Notes under the pieces: generated by a model | What the model saw: only the letters and a program-made list of their open reading frames with translations | Told to the model about the DNA's origin: nothing | Database searches by the model: none | Part shown: piece by piece, positions 24,106 to 33,216 of the stretch | Numbering within the stretch: the first letter of the stretch is position 1 | Layout of the letters: every line of letters begins with the position of its first letter | NCBI RefSeq assembly: GCF_018408855.1 | Contig: NZ_AP024325.1 | Location: 992,001 to 1,056,000, forward strand | Origin: Caballeronia sp. NK8 | Lineage (GTDB): Bacteria; Pseudomonadota; Gammaproteobacteria; Burkholderiales; Burkholderiaceae | Direction: 5' to 3' | Length of the DNA: 64,000 nucleotides | Translations under genes and position numbers: made by a program

Positions 24106-25773
24106 ATGACAAAGCCGAATCTTCGACGCATGCGCTATATCACGGGGGCACTCGCCGCAATCGCGGCGATCTGCGTGCTGATCGTTCCGCCGATCGTCTC
24201 GACCGCGCAGACGCAGAACAACCCGAAGCCCGCGGCGCCCGCGAAGCAGGCCGCGCCCGCCGCGCAGAACAATCAGAACAACCAGAGTTCGAAGAAGCCG
24301 AACATCCTGGTGATCTTCGGCGACGACATCGGGCAGACCAACATCAGCGCGTACAGCAAAGGCGTGGTGGGTTACGAGACGCCGAACATCGACCGCATTG
24401 CCAACGAAGGCATGCTGTTCACCGATTACTACGCGGAAAACAGCTGCACGGCGGGCCGCTCGACCTTCATCACTGGCGAGGTGACGCTGCGCACGGGGCT
24501 TTCGAAGGTCGGCATTCCGGGCGCGAAAGTCGGTTTGCAGGCGCAGAACATCACGATTGCCGAAGCGCTTAAGCCGCTCGGTTACGCGACCGGCCAGTTC
24601 GGCAAGAACCACCTCGGCGATCGCGACGAATATCTGCCCACCAAACACGGCTTCGATGAATTCTTCGGCAACCTGTATCACCTGAACGCCGAGGAAGAGC
24701 CGGAGCGCCCTTACTATCCGAAGGATGACAAGGCCTGGGTGAAAGCCAATGCGCCGCGCGGCGTGATCCATTCGTTCGCGGACGGCAAGATTCAGGACAC
24801 CGGGCCGCTCAACACCAAGCGCATGGAAACGATCGACGATGAAACCACGCAGGCCGCGATCGACTTCATGCAGAAGCAGGCGAAGGCGGACAAGCCGTTC
24901 TTCGTGTGGATGAACACCACGCGCATGCACCTCTTCACGCACGTGCGGCCTTCGATGCAGGGACAAAGCGGCATGCCGGGCAACGAGTACGCGGATGGCA
25001 TGATCGAGCATGATGGCGACGTCGGCAAACTGCTCAAGGCCCTCGACGATCTCAAGCTGACGGACAACACGATCGTCGTCTACACGACCGACAACGGGCC
25101 GAACCAGTTCTCGTGGCCCGACGCCGCGACCACGCCGTTCAGAAGCGAGAAGGACACCAACTGGGAGGGCGCGTTCCGCGTGCCCGCGATGATCCGCTGG
25201 CCGGGCCATATCAAGCCCAATTCCGTTTCGCGGCAGATGATGTCCGGCCTCGACTGGTTTCCGACCCTGCTCGCCGCCGCCGGCGACAACAACATCTCCG
25301 ATCGGCTGCTCAAGGGCGCGGCGATCGGCGGCAAGACCTTCAAGGTGCATCTCGACGGCTACAACTTCCTGCCCTATCTGACAGGACAGTCGAAGGACGC
25401 GCCACGTCACGAGTTCTACTATTTCAACGATGACGGCATGCTGGTCGCGATGCGCTTCAACGACTGGAAGTTCGTGTTCTGCGAACAGCGCGAACCGGGC
25501 GGCTTCATGGTCTGGGCGAACCCGTTCACCTGCCTGCGCGTGCCGAAGATGTTCAATCTGCGCATGGATCCGTACGAGCGCGCCGATATAGTCTCGGATC
25601 AGTACTACGACTGGAGCACCAAGAACGTCTATATGTCGCAATATGCGGTGAGCAAGGTGGCGCCGTTCCTCGCGACCTTCAAGCAATATCCGCCGAGCCA
25701 GCGTCCATCGAGCTTCAGCATCGACCAGATGACCGAAGCGCTGACCAAGAGTATCGAGACCACCGGCAAGTAA
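24106..25773 (+). CDS. Arylsulfatase-type sulfatase (Cys-type, formylglycine-dependent)
   Basis: The 555-residue enzyme has an N-terminal helix/signal (about 12-35), a Gln/Pro/Ala-rich linker and a sulfatase domain. NILVIFGDDIGQTN provides metal-binding Asp residues, and NSCTAGRSTFITGE gives the CxAxR motif with Cys114 as the formylglycine precursor. VYTTDNGPNQFSWPD is the conserved second metal motif. The Cys form needs FGE, which is encoded two genes upstream. A GGAGAG site precedes the ATG. A Rho-independent terminator follows the gene. It should hydrolyse sulfate esters in the periplasm. Confidence 0.93.
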   Translation: MTKPNLRRMRYITGALAAIAAICVLIVPPIVSTAQTQNNPKPAAPAKQAAPAAQNNQNNQSSKKPNILVIFGDDIGQTNISAYSKGVVGYETPNIDRIANEGMLFTDYYAENSCTAGRSTFITGEVTLRTGLSKVGIPGAKVGLQAQNITIAEALKPLGYATGQFGKNHLGDRDEYLPTKHGFDEFFGNLYHLNAEEEPERPYYPKDDKAWVKANAPRGVIHSFADGKIQDTGPLNTKRMETIDDETTQAAIDFMQKQAKADKPFFVWMNTTRMHLFTHVRPSMQGQSGMPGNEYADGMIEHDGDVGKLLKALDDLKLTDNTIVVYTTDNGPNQFSWPDAATTPFRSEKDTNWEGAFRVPAMIRWPGHIKPNSVSRQMMSGLDWFPTLLAAAGDNNISDRLLKGAAIGGKTFKVHLDGYNFLPYLTGQSKDAPRHEFYYFNDDGMLVAMRFNDWKFVFCEQREPGGFMVWANPFTCLRVPKMFNLRMDPYERADIVSDQYYDWSTKNVYMSQYAVSKVAPFLATFKQYPPSQRPSSFSIDQMTEALTKSIETTGK

Positions 25774-25798
25774 GCCGCGCAATCGTTCGATGAAAACG

Positions 25799-25830
25799 CC
25801 CGCTGCATCGCAAGACGCAGCGGGTTTTCT
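25799..25830 (+). terminator. Rho-independent terminator after the sulfatase gene
   Basis: CCCGCTGC and GCAGCGGG form a perfect 8-bp stem around a 10-base loop and are followed by TTTTCTCG. It lies 25 bp after the sulfatase stop and 24 bp before the spermidine-synthase-like gene, so it should reduce read-through between them. Confidence 0.8.
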
Positions 25831-25854
25831 CGCAATAAGGAGCCGATTTCCACG

Positions 25855-28470
25855 ATGAGCCATCTCAGCGCCGACCATCCGAAATCGACCCGTCGCAGAG
25901 CGGCGCGCAAGACGCATCGCGCGCACGCGCAAGACACGCCGGTCGCGCGAAGAAGCGCCGTGCCTGCGTTGCTGCTGTTCGCCTCGGGCATGGCCGCGCT
26001 CATCTATCAGGTGTTGTGGGTGAAGCAGCTCACGCTCGTCGTGGGCATCGAGGTGCAGGCGGTCACGATCGCGATCAGCGCATTCTTCGCGGGACTCGCG
26101 ATCGGCGGATGGTGCTTCGGCAGGCTTGCCGATCGCATCGCGCAGCCGTTCCTGCTGTACGCGGCGCTGGAGATCGCGGCGCTGGCGCTCGGCATCGGCG
26201 CGACGCAGGCGCTCGCGCACAGCGCCGCATCGTTCGCGATGTTGCAGGCCAGCGTCGGGCCGCTCGCGTGGGCGCTGCCGTTTGCGCTCGTCGGCCTGCC
26301 CGCCATCGCGATGGGCGGTACGGTGCCCGTGCTCACGCGCGCCCTCGCGACATCGCGGCAGGACATCGGCGGTGCGGGCGGGCGGCTCTACGCCGCCAAC
26401 ACTGCCGGCGCGATCACCGGCGCGCTGCTGCCCGCCTTCGTGCTGATTCCGTGGCTCGGCGTGCAAGGCAGCGCGCTCGCCGCCGCCGTGTTGAACGCCG
26501 TCGCAGCGTTGGGCGCGGTGGCGGTCTCACGTCATGCGCGGCCGGCTTTCGCAGCCGACATCGCCACCGCCGCGCCGCGTGCGCCAGGCTCGTCCGATGC
26601 CGCGCAGGCGCGCATCGCGGTTGCGCTGTATGCGGTCGCGGGCGGCGTCGCGCTCGGTTATGAAGTCGTGTGGTCGCAAGCGATCGCGCAATTCATCAGC
26701 ACGCGCAGCTTCGCGTTTTCCATCGTGCTCGCGACGTATCTCGCCGGGCTCGCGCTCGGCAGCGCCATCGCCGCGCGTGTCGTGAACCGCGTGCGCGATC
26801 CGTGGAGCGCGTTCGGCGTTCTGATCGGCGCGGCGGGTCTCGCGGCGCTCGGCGGCGTCGCGGGCGCGGGCGGCTGGCTCGCGGCCGCGCAACATCATGC
26901 GGCGGAACTCGCGCTCGCCGCGACCGGCAATCTGCTCACGTCGATGTGCGCGAGCTTCGCGGTTGCCGCCTGCGCCATCGTGCTCGTGCCGACGCTGCTG
27001 CTCGGCGCCGCCTTCCCCTTCGCGCTGCGCATGGCTGCGAACGGCGACGCGCAGCAGGCAAAGTCCGGCATCGGCGCGGATGTGGGGCGCGTGCTCGCGC
27101 TGAACACGGCAGGCGGCATCGCGGGCGTGCTGTTCGCGGGCTTCGCGCTCGTGCCGTCGCTCGGGCTGATCCGCTCGCTCGGCGTGCTCGCGGTGGCGGC
27201 GGGTCTGATCGGTCTGTCGGCGGCGTTGAGCGGCGGCGGCGCGCGGCGCGCAGGTCTCGTCGCGTGCGTGGCGATTGCGGCGTTGTCCGTGATCGTCGCG
27301 ATCGTCACGCCGGCGGACCGGCTCGGCGCGTTGCTCGCGCAGGCGCGCGGCGGCGCGCTCGCGTACTACGAGGAAGGCGCGGGCGGCACGGTCGCCGTGC
27401 TCGAACAAGGCAACGGCGAGGGTGACGGCGCGCAGCGCTTTCGCCGTCTCTACATTCAGGGCGTCTCGAACTCGGGCGATGCGATGACTTCGCGCCGCTA
27501 CATGCGCCTGCAAGCGCTCGCGCCGTTGATGATTCATGCGGGCACGCCGCGCTCCGCGCTCGTGATCGGCCTCGGCACGGGCATCACCGGCGGCGCGCTG
27601 CTCACGTGGCCGACACTCGACAAACGCGTGGTCGCGGAGCTGTTGCCCGCAGTCGTGCGCGCGTCGTCGCGCTTCGACGGCAATTACGGCGTGAGCGCCG
27701 ATCCGCGCATCGATCTGCGCGTCGCCGATGGCCGTCGCGAGCTGCTATCGCGCACCGAGCGCTACGATCTCGTCACGCTGGAGCCGCCGCCGCCATCGGC
27801 TGCCGGCGTCGTCAATCTGTACTCAACGGACTTCTACCGGCTCGCGGCCGCGCGTCTGAACGAAGGCGGCATCGTCGCCCAATGGCTGCCGCTTTCGACG
27901 CAAAACGAGGATCAGACGCGCTCGCTGATCCAGAGCTTCCTGCGCGTGTTTCCGCACGCGGCGCTCTGGACGACGGAGTTTCACGAAATGATGCTGGTCG
28001 GTTCGATGCAGCCGATGCCGCTCGACGTCCCGCGTATCCGTGCGCGCTTCGCGCAACCGGAGGTCGCGCGCGCGTTGCGCGAAGTCGGCATTGCGTCGCC
28101 GGAAGCGTTCGCCGCGACGTGGGTGGCGGATCGCTCCGCGCTCGCCTACTACGCGGAAGACGCGCCGCCCGTCACCGACGACGACCCGCGCATCGAATAC
28201 GCGCCGTGGGTGCGTCGCGGCGATTTTGCGGCGACGCTCGCGCACATGCTCGCGCTGCAAAGCGAGCCGCCATTGACCCACGCGGACTCGGCGTTCGCCG
28301 ACACGCTCGCCGCCGAACGCCGCACGCTGCACGCGTTCTATCGCGCGGGGCTGGATGCGTATCGCGGCGATCGCGATGCATGGACGCGAGACATCGGCGC
28401 GGTGCTGCGGGCCGATCGCGCGAATCCGTACTACCGCTGGGTGATGGGCGGCACTGGAAGCGCCAACTGA
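25855..28470 (+). CDS. Membrane-bound spermidine-synthase-like (fused MFS-aminopropyltransferase) protein
   Basis: The 871-residue protein has about twelve or more hydrophobic helices (residues 40-490) arranged like a transporter, then a SAM-dependent spermidine/spermine-synthase-like domain (about 500-790) with ALVIGLGTGITGGALLTWP, DLRVADGRREL and YDLVTLEPPPPSAAGVVNLYS. Fusions of this build are widespread but their substrates are not known. It follows the sulfatase terminator by 24 bp, so it may have its own weak promoter or use read-through. A polyamine role is only suggested by homology. Confidence 0.82.
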   Translation: MSHLSADHPKSTRRRAARKTHRAHAQDTPVARRSAVPALLLFASGMAALIYQVLWVKQLTLVVGIEVQAVTIAISAFFAGLAIGGWCFGRLADRIAQPFLLYAALEIAALALGIGATQALAHSAASFAMLQASVGPLAWALPFALVGLPAIAMGGTVPVLTRALATSRQDIGGAGGRLYAANTAGAITGALLPAFVLIPWLGVQGSALAAAVLNAVAALGAVAVSRHARPAFAADIATAAPRAPGSSDAAQARIAVALYAVAGGVALGYEVVWSQAIAQFISTRSFAFSIVLATYLAGLALGSAIAARVVNRVRDPWSAFGVLIGAAGLAALGGVAGAGGWLAAAQHHAAELALAATGNLLTSMCASFAVAACAIVLVPTLLLGAAFPFALRMAANGDAQQAKSGIGADVGRVLALNTAGGIAGVLFAGFALVPSLGLIRSLGVLAVAAGLIGLSAALSGGGARRAGLVACVAIAALSVIVAIVTPADRLGALLAQARGGALAYYEEGAGGTVAVLEQGNGEGDGAQRFRRLYIQGVSNSGDAMTSRRYMRLQALAPLMIHAGTPRSALVIGLGTGITGGALLTWPTLDKRVVAELLPAVVRASSRFDGNYGVSADPRIDLRVADGRRELLSRTERYDLVTLEPPPPSAAGVVNLYSTDFYRLAAARLNEGGIVAQWLPLSTQNEDQTRSLIQSFLRVFPHAALWTTEFHEMMLVGSMQPMPLDVPRIRARFAQPEVARALREVGIASPEAFAATWVADRSALAYYAEDAPPVTDDDPRIEYAPWVRRGDFAATLAHMLALQSEPPLTHADSAFADTLAAERRTLHAFYRAGLDAYRGDRDAWTRDIGAVLRADRANPYYRWVMGGTGSAN

Positions 28471-28472
28471 AA

Positions 28473-29456
28473 TCAGAACACCAGCGTAGCCGTCGCCATG
28501 AAGGTCTTTGTGCTCTTGAGCCGGTTGGTGCTCGTGACCGAAGGCACCCAGCGCAGGCTCGCGGACAGTGGCGCCTTGCCGCCGAGCTTGGTGTCGTACG
28601 TGACGATCGGGCCGACCGTGAAGTCGTGTCCGACGAAGCCGTCGAGCCGATCAGCGGTCGGGCCGGTGTCGTGGCCCAGCTGCTGCACCGTGCCCATCAC
28701 GATGCCCATGCCGAAGCCGTTCGCGAACTTCTTCAGGCCCATCACATCGAGCGTGAACAGCGGCGCGTTCTGATAGTTCGTCGCGGTGTTCTTCGTGTAG
28801 AACTGCAAGCCCATCACCGCATCGAATTCGAGGCCGTATCTAGGCACGAGCTTCGTGTAGGCGATCTGCGGCACGAAGGTCCAGTTGTTGAGACTCGGAT
28901 TCGCCAGCGCGCCCGCTTCATAGTTGCCGGTCGGCGCCCAGATGTTGAAGGACAGCGCGATGTGATCAGTCTCCGAGAAATGGTAGCCGGCCTCGATCGG
29001 CGTGAAGAGCATGTCGTAGAGATTCGACGCGCGATCGCTCGTCGTGCGGTTGAGCTGGCCGACGGCGAAAGTGCCCGACACCTTCTCCCACACGTAGGGC
29101 AGCGTAATGCCCGACGCGAACGCCCAGCCGCCGTAACTGCCCCACACCTTCAGCAGGCTCGCGAGCGTGAGCGACAGTTCTCCTTCCAGACCGAGCGAGC
29201 GCTGGCCCGCGATCGGCACTTGCCGGTTGCTGCTGATCGAGCCATCGAGGTAGACCGTCTGCAAGTTCGCGATCCACACCGGATCGCTCGGCACGATGCC
29301 CACGCCGGACAGCACGCTCGTTCCCGCTACGGGCCGCCCGAGCGCGCCTTCCGTCGCCGACGCGCTGCCCGCACCGAGCAGCGCGGCCGCCGCCACGACC
29401 AGGGTTCGCAGGCGTCCATGCCGCCTGCGCTGTCGTGGGCTCAACTGACGTCTCAT
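28473..29456 (-). CDS. SphA / MetA-pathway phenol-degradation type outer-membrane protein
   Basis: The 327-residue protein has a signal peptide (to about residue 35, AGSASATEG) and repeated amphipathic beta strands ending in an aromatic C-terminus (TFMATATLVF), as in outer-membrane barrels. The pattern fits the MetA-pathway/SphA family associated with uptake of hydrophobic compounds. It converges on the spermidine-synthase-like gene with only 2 bp between the stops. The 143-bp region upstream holds an AGGTGAAG-type ribosome site and a GCATGC-rich repeat described separately. Confidence 0.75.
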   Translation of the reverse strand: MRRQLSPRQRRRHGRLRTLVVAAAALLGAGSASATEGALGRPVAGTSVLSGVGIVPSDPVWIANLQTVYLDGSISSNRQVPIAGQRSLGLEGELSLTLASLLKVWGSYGGWAFASGITLPYVWEKVSGTFAVGQLNRTTSDRASNLYDMLFTPIEAGYHFSETDHIALSFNIWAPTGNYEAGALANPSLNNWTFVPQIAYTKLVPRYGLEFDAVMGLQFYTKNTATNYQNAPLFTLDVMGLKKFANGFGMGIVMGTVQQLGHDTGPTADRLDGFVGHDFTVGPIVTYDTKLGGKAPLSASLRWVPSVTSTNRLKSTKTFMATATLVF

Positions 29457-29599
29457 ACTTCACCTCCCCCGAGCTTGCCTCCAGCAATAAGGGAATTCAG
29501 CGCCTCTGTAAAGACGCATGCGGCACGCCGCAGGCCGGTCGATGATGGACGTCGTCACTTGTTTGTTGCATGCGTTATGCAGAATGCCGTCGCATAGCG

Positions 29600-31069
29600 T
29601 CATTCGGAGGGAAATCCGAGCGCCATCGCCTTGGTGCGCAAATCTGCAAAACGACCGCCCGGCGTCGGCGTCTGCGATGCGCCCTCCGCTGCTTTCGCCG
29701 TCCGCGAATTGTCGACAGTGCCGATTCCCGATCCGGTCGCGGGCGTGTTGGAGCATGCGAGGCCGAACGGTCCTTGCGCCACCGTGAGCGCTGGCGCATC
29801 GGTGCGCGGCGCGTCGCTCAGGTCGAGCGCGTAGGCCATGTTGAACGTCGTCGGATCGCTCGCGCGCACGCCCAGCGGATCGAGCCCGAAGCGCCACGCG
29901 ATCAGTTGATGAATCGAGCTCGGATCGAACGGATAGCGCGCCACGTTGTTCGCGCGCACGCGCGGCCCGAGCAGCATGCAGGGCACGCGAAAGCCGAGGC
30001 GGCCATCGTTGCCGAGCTGCTGTTCCGCCGCCGACAGCGACTTGACCGGCGGCGCGACGTGCTCGAAGAAGCCGCCCCACTCGTCGTAGACGATGATCAT
30101 GAGCGTCGTGCTCCAGTTCGGGCTGGTGCGCAGCGCTTCGTAGATTTGCCCGAGCAGCGCCTGACCATTGCGCACGTCGGCATGCGGATGGTCGTCGTTG
30201 GAGGTGCCGTTCGCCTCGCCGCCAAAACTCGGATCGACCATGCAGAACGACGGCAGATTGCCTGCCGCCGCATCGGACAGGAACTCGGCGAAAAGTTTCG
30301 AGCGCCCGACATAGCGCGTGCCGTAGAGCGCCGTGAACGGAACGTCGTGGAAGTAGTACTTCGACGACACGTTCTTCGCGTCGAGACGATCCCAGATCGT
30401 CGATAGCGACGATGTGTCGAGCGTGTCTTTCAGGCGGTCCGTCTCGCCACTATGCAGATAGACGCGGTTCGGAAACGTATCGGAGAGAATGCCGCTCATG
30501 TAGTAATCGCAGACGGTGTATTGCGTCACCGCCTGGCGATAGAAATCGAGGTCGTTGCCCGTGAAGTAACCGATCGGCAGCAGATCGCCGCGCGTCTTGT
30601 TCGTGTCGGGCGTGAGCAGAAAGCCGTTCATCGCGCCGTTCGCGAGATGCGTGCGGCCGGCGTCGTATTCGTGATCGGGGTCCGCGAACTGACAGCTCTG
30701 AAAGCCGAAGGCCGGATTGGCGGACAGCGCGAATGTCGGTTGCGTTGCACCGAATGCGTCGGTGAACTGCCTGCCCGCCTGCACGCCTTCCACGCCGGGA
30801 ACCCAGCCGAGCATGTGATCGAAGGAGCGGTTCTCCATCGTGACGAGCACGATGTGATCGATGCCCGAGGTCGCCGGCGCGGGTAACGCAGGACGCGGCA
30901 AATTCGCGCGATCGGGGGGAATGTCGCCGATGGTGCTCGTCGGCGTCTCAGTGCCGGAGTCGTCGTCGCTGCCACCGCCGCCGCACGCAGACAGCATGGC
31001 CGAGCTGGCGAGCGCGGCAAGCAGGCGGCGGCGTACCGCGTCGGGTCCGTGTGGGGGTTTCTGAGCCAT
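29600..31069 (-). CDS. Phosphoesterase / acid phosphatase-phospholipase C family lipoprotein
   Basis: The 489-residue protein has a lipoprotein-type signal (LLAALASSAMLSAC, Cys29) followed by a Gly/Asp-rich linker. IDHIVLVTMENRSFDHMLGW is the hallmark of the phosphoesterase family that includes phospholipase C and AcpA-type acid phosphatases, and IVYDEWGGFFEHVAPP is the second active-site segment. It should hydrolyse phosphate esters outside the inner membrane. A very strong 18-bp inverted repeat lies just upstream, between this gene and the GFA gene. Confidence 0.88.
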   Translation of the reverse strand: MAQKPPHGPDAVRRRLLAALASSAMLSACGGGGSDDDSGTETPTSTIGDIPPDRANLPRPALPAPATSGIDHIVLVTMENRSFDHMLGWVPGVEGVQAGRQFTDAFGATQPTFALSANPAFGFQSCQFADPDHEYDAGRTHLANGAMNGFLLTPDTNKTRGDLLPIGYFTGNDLDFYRQAVTQYTVCDYYMSGILSDTFPNRVYLHSGETDRLKDTLDTSSLSTIWDRLDAKNVSSKYYFHDVPFTALYGTRYVGRSKLFAEFLSDAAAGNLPSFCMVDPSFGGEANGTSNDDHPHADVRNGQALLGQIYEALRTSPNWSTTLMIIVYDEWGGFFEHVAPPVKSLSAAEQQLGNDGRLGFRVPCMLLGPRVRANNVARYPFDPSSIHQLIAWRFGLDPLGVRASDPTTFNMAYALDLSDAPRTDAPALTVAQGPFGLACSNTPATGSGIGTVDNSRTAKAAEGASQTPTPGGRFADLRTKAMALGFPSE

Positions 31070-31082
31070 TCCGGCGCACCAT

Positions 31083-31135
31083 GTGAGTGAGGGTGCCGGG
31101 GTTTAGCACATGTCGTTCCCGGCACCCTCACTCAC
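31083..31135. repeat. Perfect 18-bp inverted repeat between the GFA and phosphoesterase genes
   Basis: Bases 31083-31100 and 31118-31135 are exact reverse complements around a 17-base loop. Core: GTGAGTGAGGGTGCCGGG. It is GC-rich and would fold strongly in RNA. No U-run follows on either strand, so it is either a terminator-like 3' barrier for the GFA gene or a structured leader of the phosphoesterase gene. Confidence 0.8.
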
Positions 31136-31146
31136 GAGGTGCGCCG

Positions 31147-31518
31147 CTATGGCTTTCCGACGACGGAGTGGCTCGCGCCGTCCGCGACGGGCGCGTCGAG
31201 CGAATACGCGTCGACGCCGTCGATGCAGCCGAGGTTCACGCGCCACATGTCCGGATTCGATCGCGTCTGATGGAATGTGTAAATTCCACAGCGTTTGCAG
31301 AAGAAATGCTTCGCGACCTGCGTGTTGAACTCGTACAACGCGAGTTCATGCTCGCCTGAAAGAATGCGCAGCCGGTCCCTGGTGAACGGCGGCGACATCA
31401 CCGCGCCGCGCCGCCTGCACAGGCTGCAATTGCAGCGCACGGCAGGCTCGGGCGGCGTATCGGCTTCGAAGGTGACCGCGCCGCAATGGCATGCGCCTTT
31501 CAGGATGGTCGGGTTCAT
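31147..31518 (-). CDS. GFA-family (glutathione-dependent formaldehyde-activating-like) zinc protein
   Basis: The 123-residue protein has the zinc motifs GACHCGAVTFEAD and CNCSLCRRRGAV, a third Cys pair in FFCKRCGIYTFH, and the GFA fold length. The ATG at 31518 gives the typical start of the family. Members bind zinc and were named for glutathione-formaldehyde chemistry, though most have no proven enzyme activity. It follows the tautomerase gene by 28 bp. Confidence 0.9.
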   Translation of the reverse strand: MNPTILKGACHCGAVTFEADTPPEPAVRCNCSLCRRRGAVMSPPFTRDRLRILSGEHELALYEFNTQVAKHFFCKRCGIYTFHQTRSNPDMWRVNLGCIDGVDAYSLDAPVADGASHSVVGKP

Positions 31519-31546
31519 CGTCGGTGTGTATCCCTTGGTGTCGGGT

Positions 31547-31939
31547 TCAGGCTGCGTCCTCCACATACTGCGCGAGTCCGCGTCCGAACGACCAGTCTTC
31601 GCGGCGATTCGGCGCGAGCACGATCAGCACGTCTTCAGGCCGCAGGCCGGGCGATGCCGCGAGCTTCGCGGCCAGCGTTTTGTAGAACGCCTTTTTGGTT
31701 GCAAGGTCACGCCAGTCGCTCGCGGTGATGTGGATGAACACGAGATCGTCGCTTCGTTCCACGCCCAGATAGCCCGGATCGTAAATGAAATCTTCGCGGT
31801 CGTGCTGCTGGATCAACTGGAAGCGGTCGTCGGCGGGGACCTTAAAGGCTTCGACGAGTGCCTCGTGGACGCTGTTTGAAATCGCGTGGATGTGGTCGCG
31901 TGGCTTGCCTTTTACTAGCGATATTCTGACGAGTGGCAT
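31547..31939 (-). CDS. Tautomerase-superfamily protein
   Basis: The 130-residue protein begins MPLVRISLVKG, so Pro2 becomes the N-terminal catalytic base after Met removal, the defining feature of the superfamily. The length and DLVFIHITASDWRDLATKKAFY fit the longer malonate-semialdehyde-decarboxylase-like group. An AAGGAGC ribosome site lies just before the ATG. The substrate is not readable. An 8-bp inverted repeat (31958-31965 with 31992-31999) lies upstream. Confidence 0.88.
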   Translation of the reverse strand: MPLVRISLVKGKPRDHIHAISNSVHEALVEAFKVPADDRFQLIQQHDREDFIYDPGYLGVERSDDLVFIHITASDWRDLATKKAFYKTLAAKLAASPGLRPEDVLIVLAPNRREDWSFGRGLAQYVEDAA

Positions 31940-32040
31940 TTTGATGCTCCTTCGAAGCGGGATCGGTGCATCCCACTCTACGCCGCGCTATCGATCCCGA
32001 AAATTGAATAGTTCAGCATCAACCGTTCGACGAAATCGAA

Positions 32041-33207
32041 TCATCGCGCCCGCAACGCCTCGACGATATTCATTCTGGAAGCCCGCAACGCCGGCAGAAA
32101 CCCGCCGATCAATCCCATCACGAGCGAGAACCCAAGCGTCTGCGCCACCACCGAAGGGGTCAGAATGAACCGGAACGACAGATCCGCAAACGTCTGAAAA
32201 TTGGTCGTCGAAAACGAAGCGAACTGCATGAGCGCGGCGCAACACAGCCCGGCCACCCCGCCGACGAGCCCGAGCAGCAACGCTTCAAGCAGGAACGCGC
32301 CGAGCACGTCGAAGCGCTTGAAGCCGAGCGCCCGCAATGTCCCGATTTCAGCAACGCGATTCGCCACCGACGCGTACATCGTGATCATCGCGCCGATCAT
32401 CGCCGCAATCGAGAAGATGCTCGACAACGTAATGCCGAGAATATTGATGAAGGTCGACAGCGCTTTCGACTGATCGCCGTAGAAGACCTGCTCGCGCTTG
32501 GCTTCGTCGGCGAGACGAGGGTCCACGTCGATATCGGCTTTGAAGCGCTCGAACGCGTCGCTGCGCGCGAGCCGCACGACCATCGACGAATAGCTCGTGC
32601 GACGGAACGACTGCATCAACTGATCGACGTCGCCCCATATTTCCGAATCGAAGCCGCTGCCGCCCGCATCGAAGTGGCCGACCACCGTCCAGTCGCGCTG
32701 CGCGAAGCGCAGATGATCGCCGATGCGCGTGCCGCCGAAACCCTTCGCGATGCTGCTGCCCACGATGATTTCCGACGATCCGCGCCTGAACATGCGCCCC
32801 GCCGTGAGCTTCACCTGCGGACGCAGTTCGACGCCCATCGGCGAGACACCGCGAATCACCACGTTTGCGGGCGTGTTCGTGCCGAGCTTGGTGAGCGAGA
32901 TCAGCACCACGGTTTCCTTCGATGCGAGCGGTGCGCCGTCGCCGTTCATCGCGACCGAAGGATGCATCTCCATCACGTTCGCCTGATTGCGGTCGATCGC
33001 GCTCTGAATCTCCGTTTCCGCGCCCTTGCGGATCACGACCACGTTGTCGCGTTCGCCCGTGGAAACGAGCGTCTTCTTGAGGCCCGCATCGAGCATCAGC
33101 ACGGTCGCGAACACGAACACGACGAGCGCGAGGCCGCCGGCGGTCAGCATCGTCGTGAGACGGCGTGCCCAGAGATTGCGTGCGACATAGGAAACGGGGA
33201 TGGCCAT
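32041..33207 (-). CDS. MacB/FtsX-type ABC transporter permease
   Basis: The 388-residue protein has one N-terminal helix (about 18-40), a large extracytoplasmic domain, and three C-terminal helices, the FtsX/MacB permease plan. LFSIAAMIGAMITMYASVANRVAEIGTLRALG contains the typical cytoplasmic motif. It is the last gene of a four-gene exporter operon (membrane fusion protein, ATPase, two permeases) and lies 9 bp after the other permease. Confidence 0.9.
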   Translation of the reverse strand: MAIPVSYVARNLWARRLTTMLTAGGLALVVFVFATVLMLDAGLKKTLVSTGERDNVVVIRKGAETEIQSAIDRNQANVMEMHPSVAMNGDGAPLASKETVVLISLTKLGTNTPANVVIRGVSPMGVELRPQVKLTAGRMFRRGSSEIIVGSSIAKGFGGTRIGDHLRFAQRDWTVVGHFDAGGSGFDSEIWGDVDQLMQSFRRTSYSSMVVRLARSDAFERFKADIDVDPRLADEAKREQVFYGDQSKALSTFINILGITLSSIFSIAAMIGAMITMYASVANRVAEIGTLRALGFKRFDVLGAFLLEALLLGLVGGVAGLCCAALMQFASFSTTNFQTFADLSFRFILTPSVVAQTLGFSLVMGLIGGFLPALRASRMNIVEALRAR

Positions 33208-33216
33208 TGCGCGTCC

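Noticed and set aside
23842..26466. Long open frame (874 codons) antisense to the HAD, sulfatase and synthase-like genes
   Set aside because: It spans three unrelated real genes, is Arg/Glu/His-rich and has no start context or domain.
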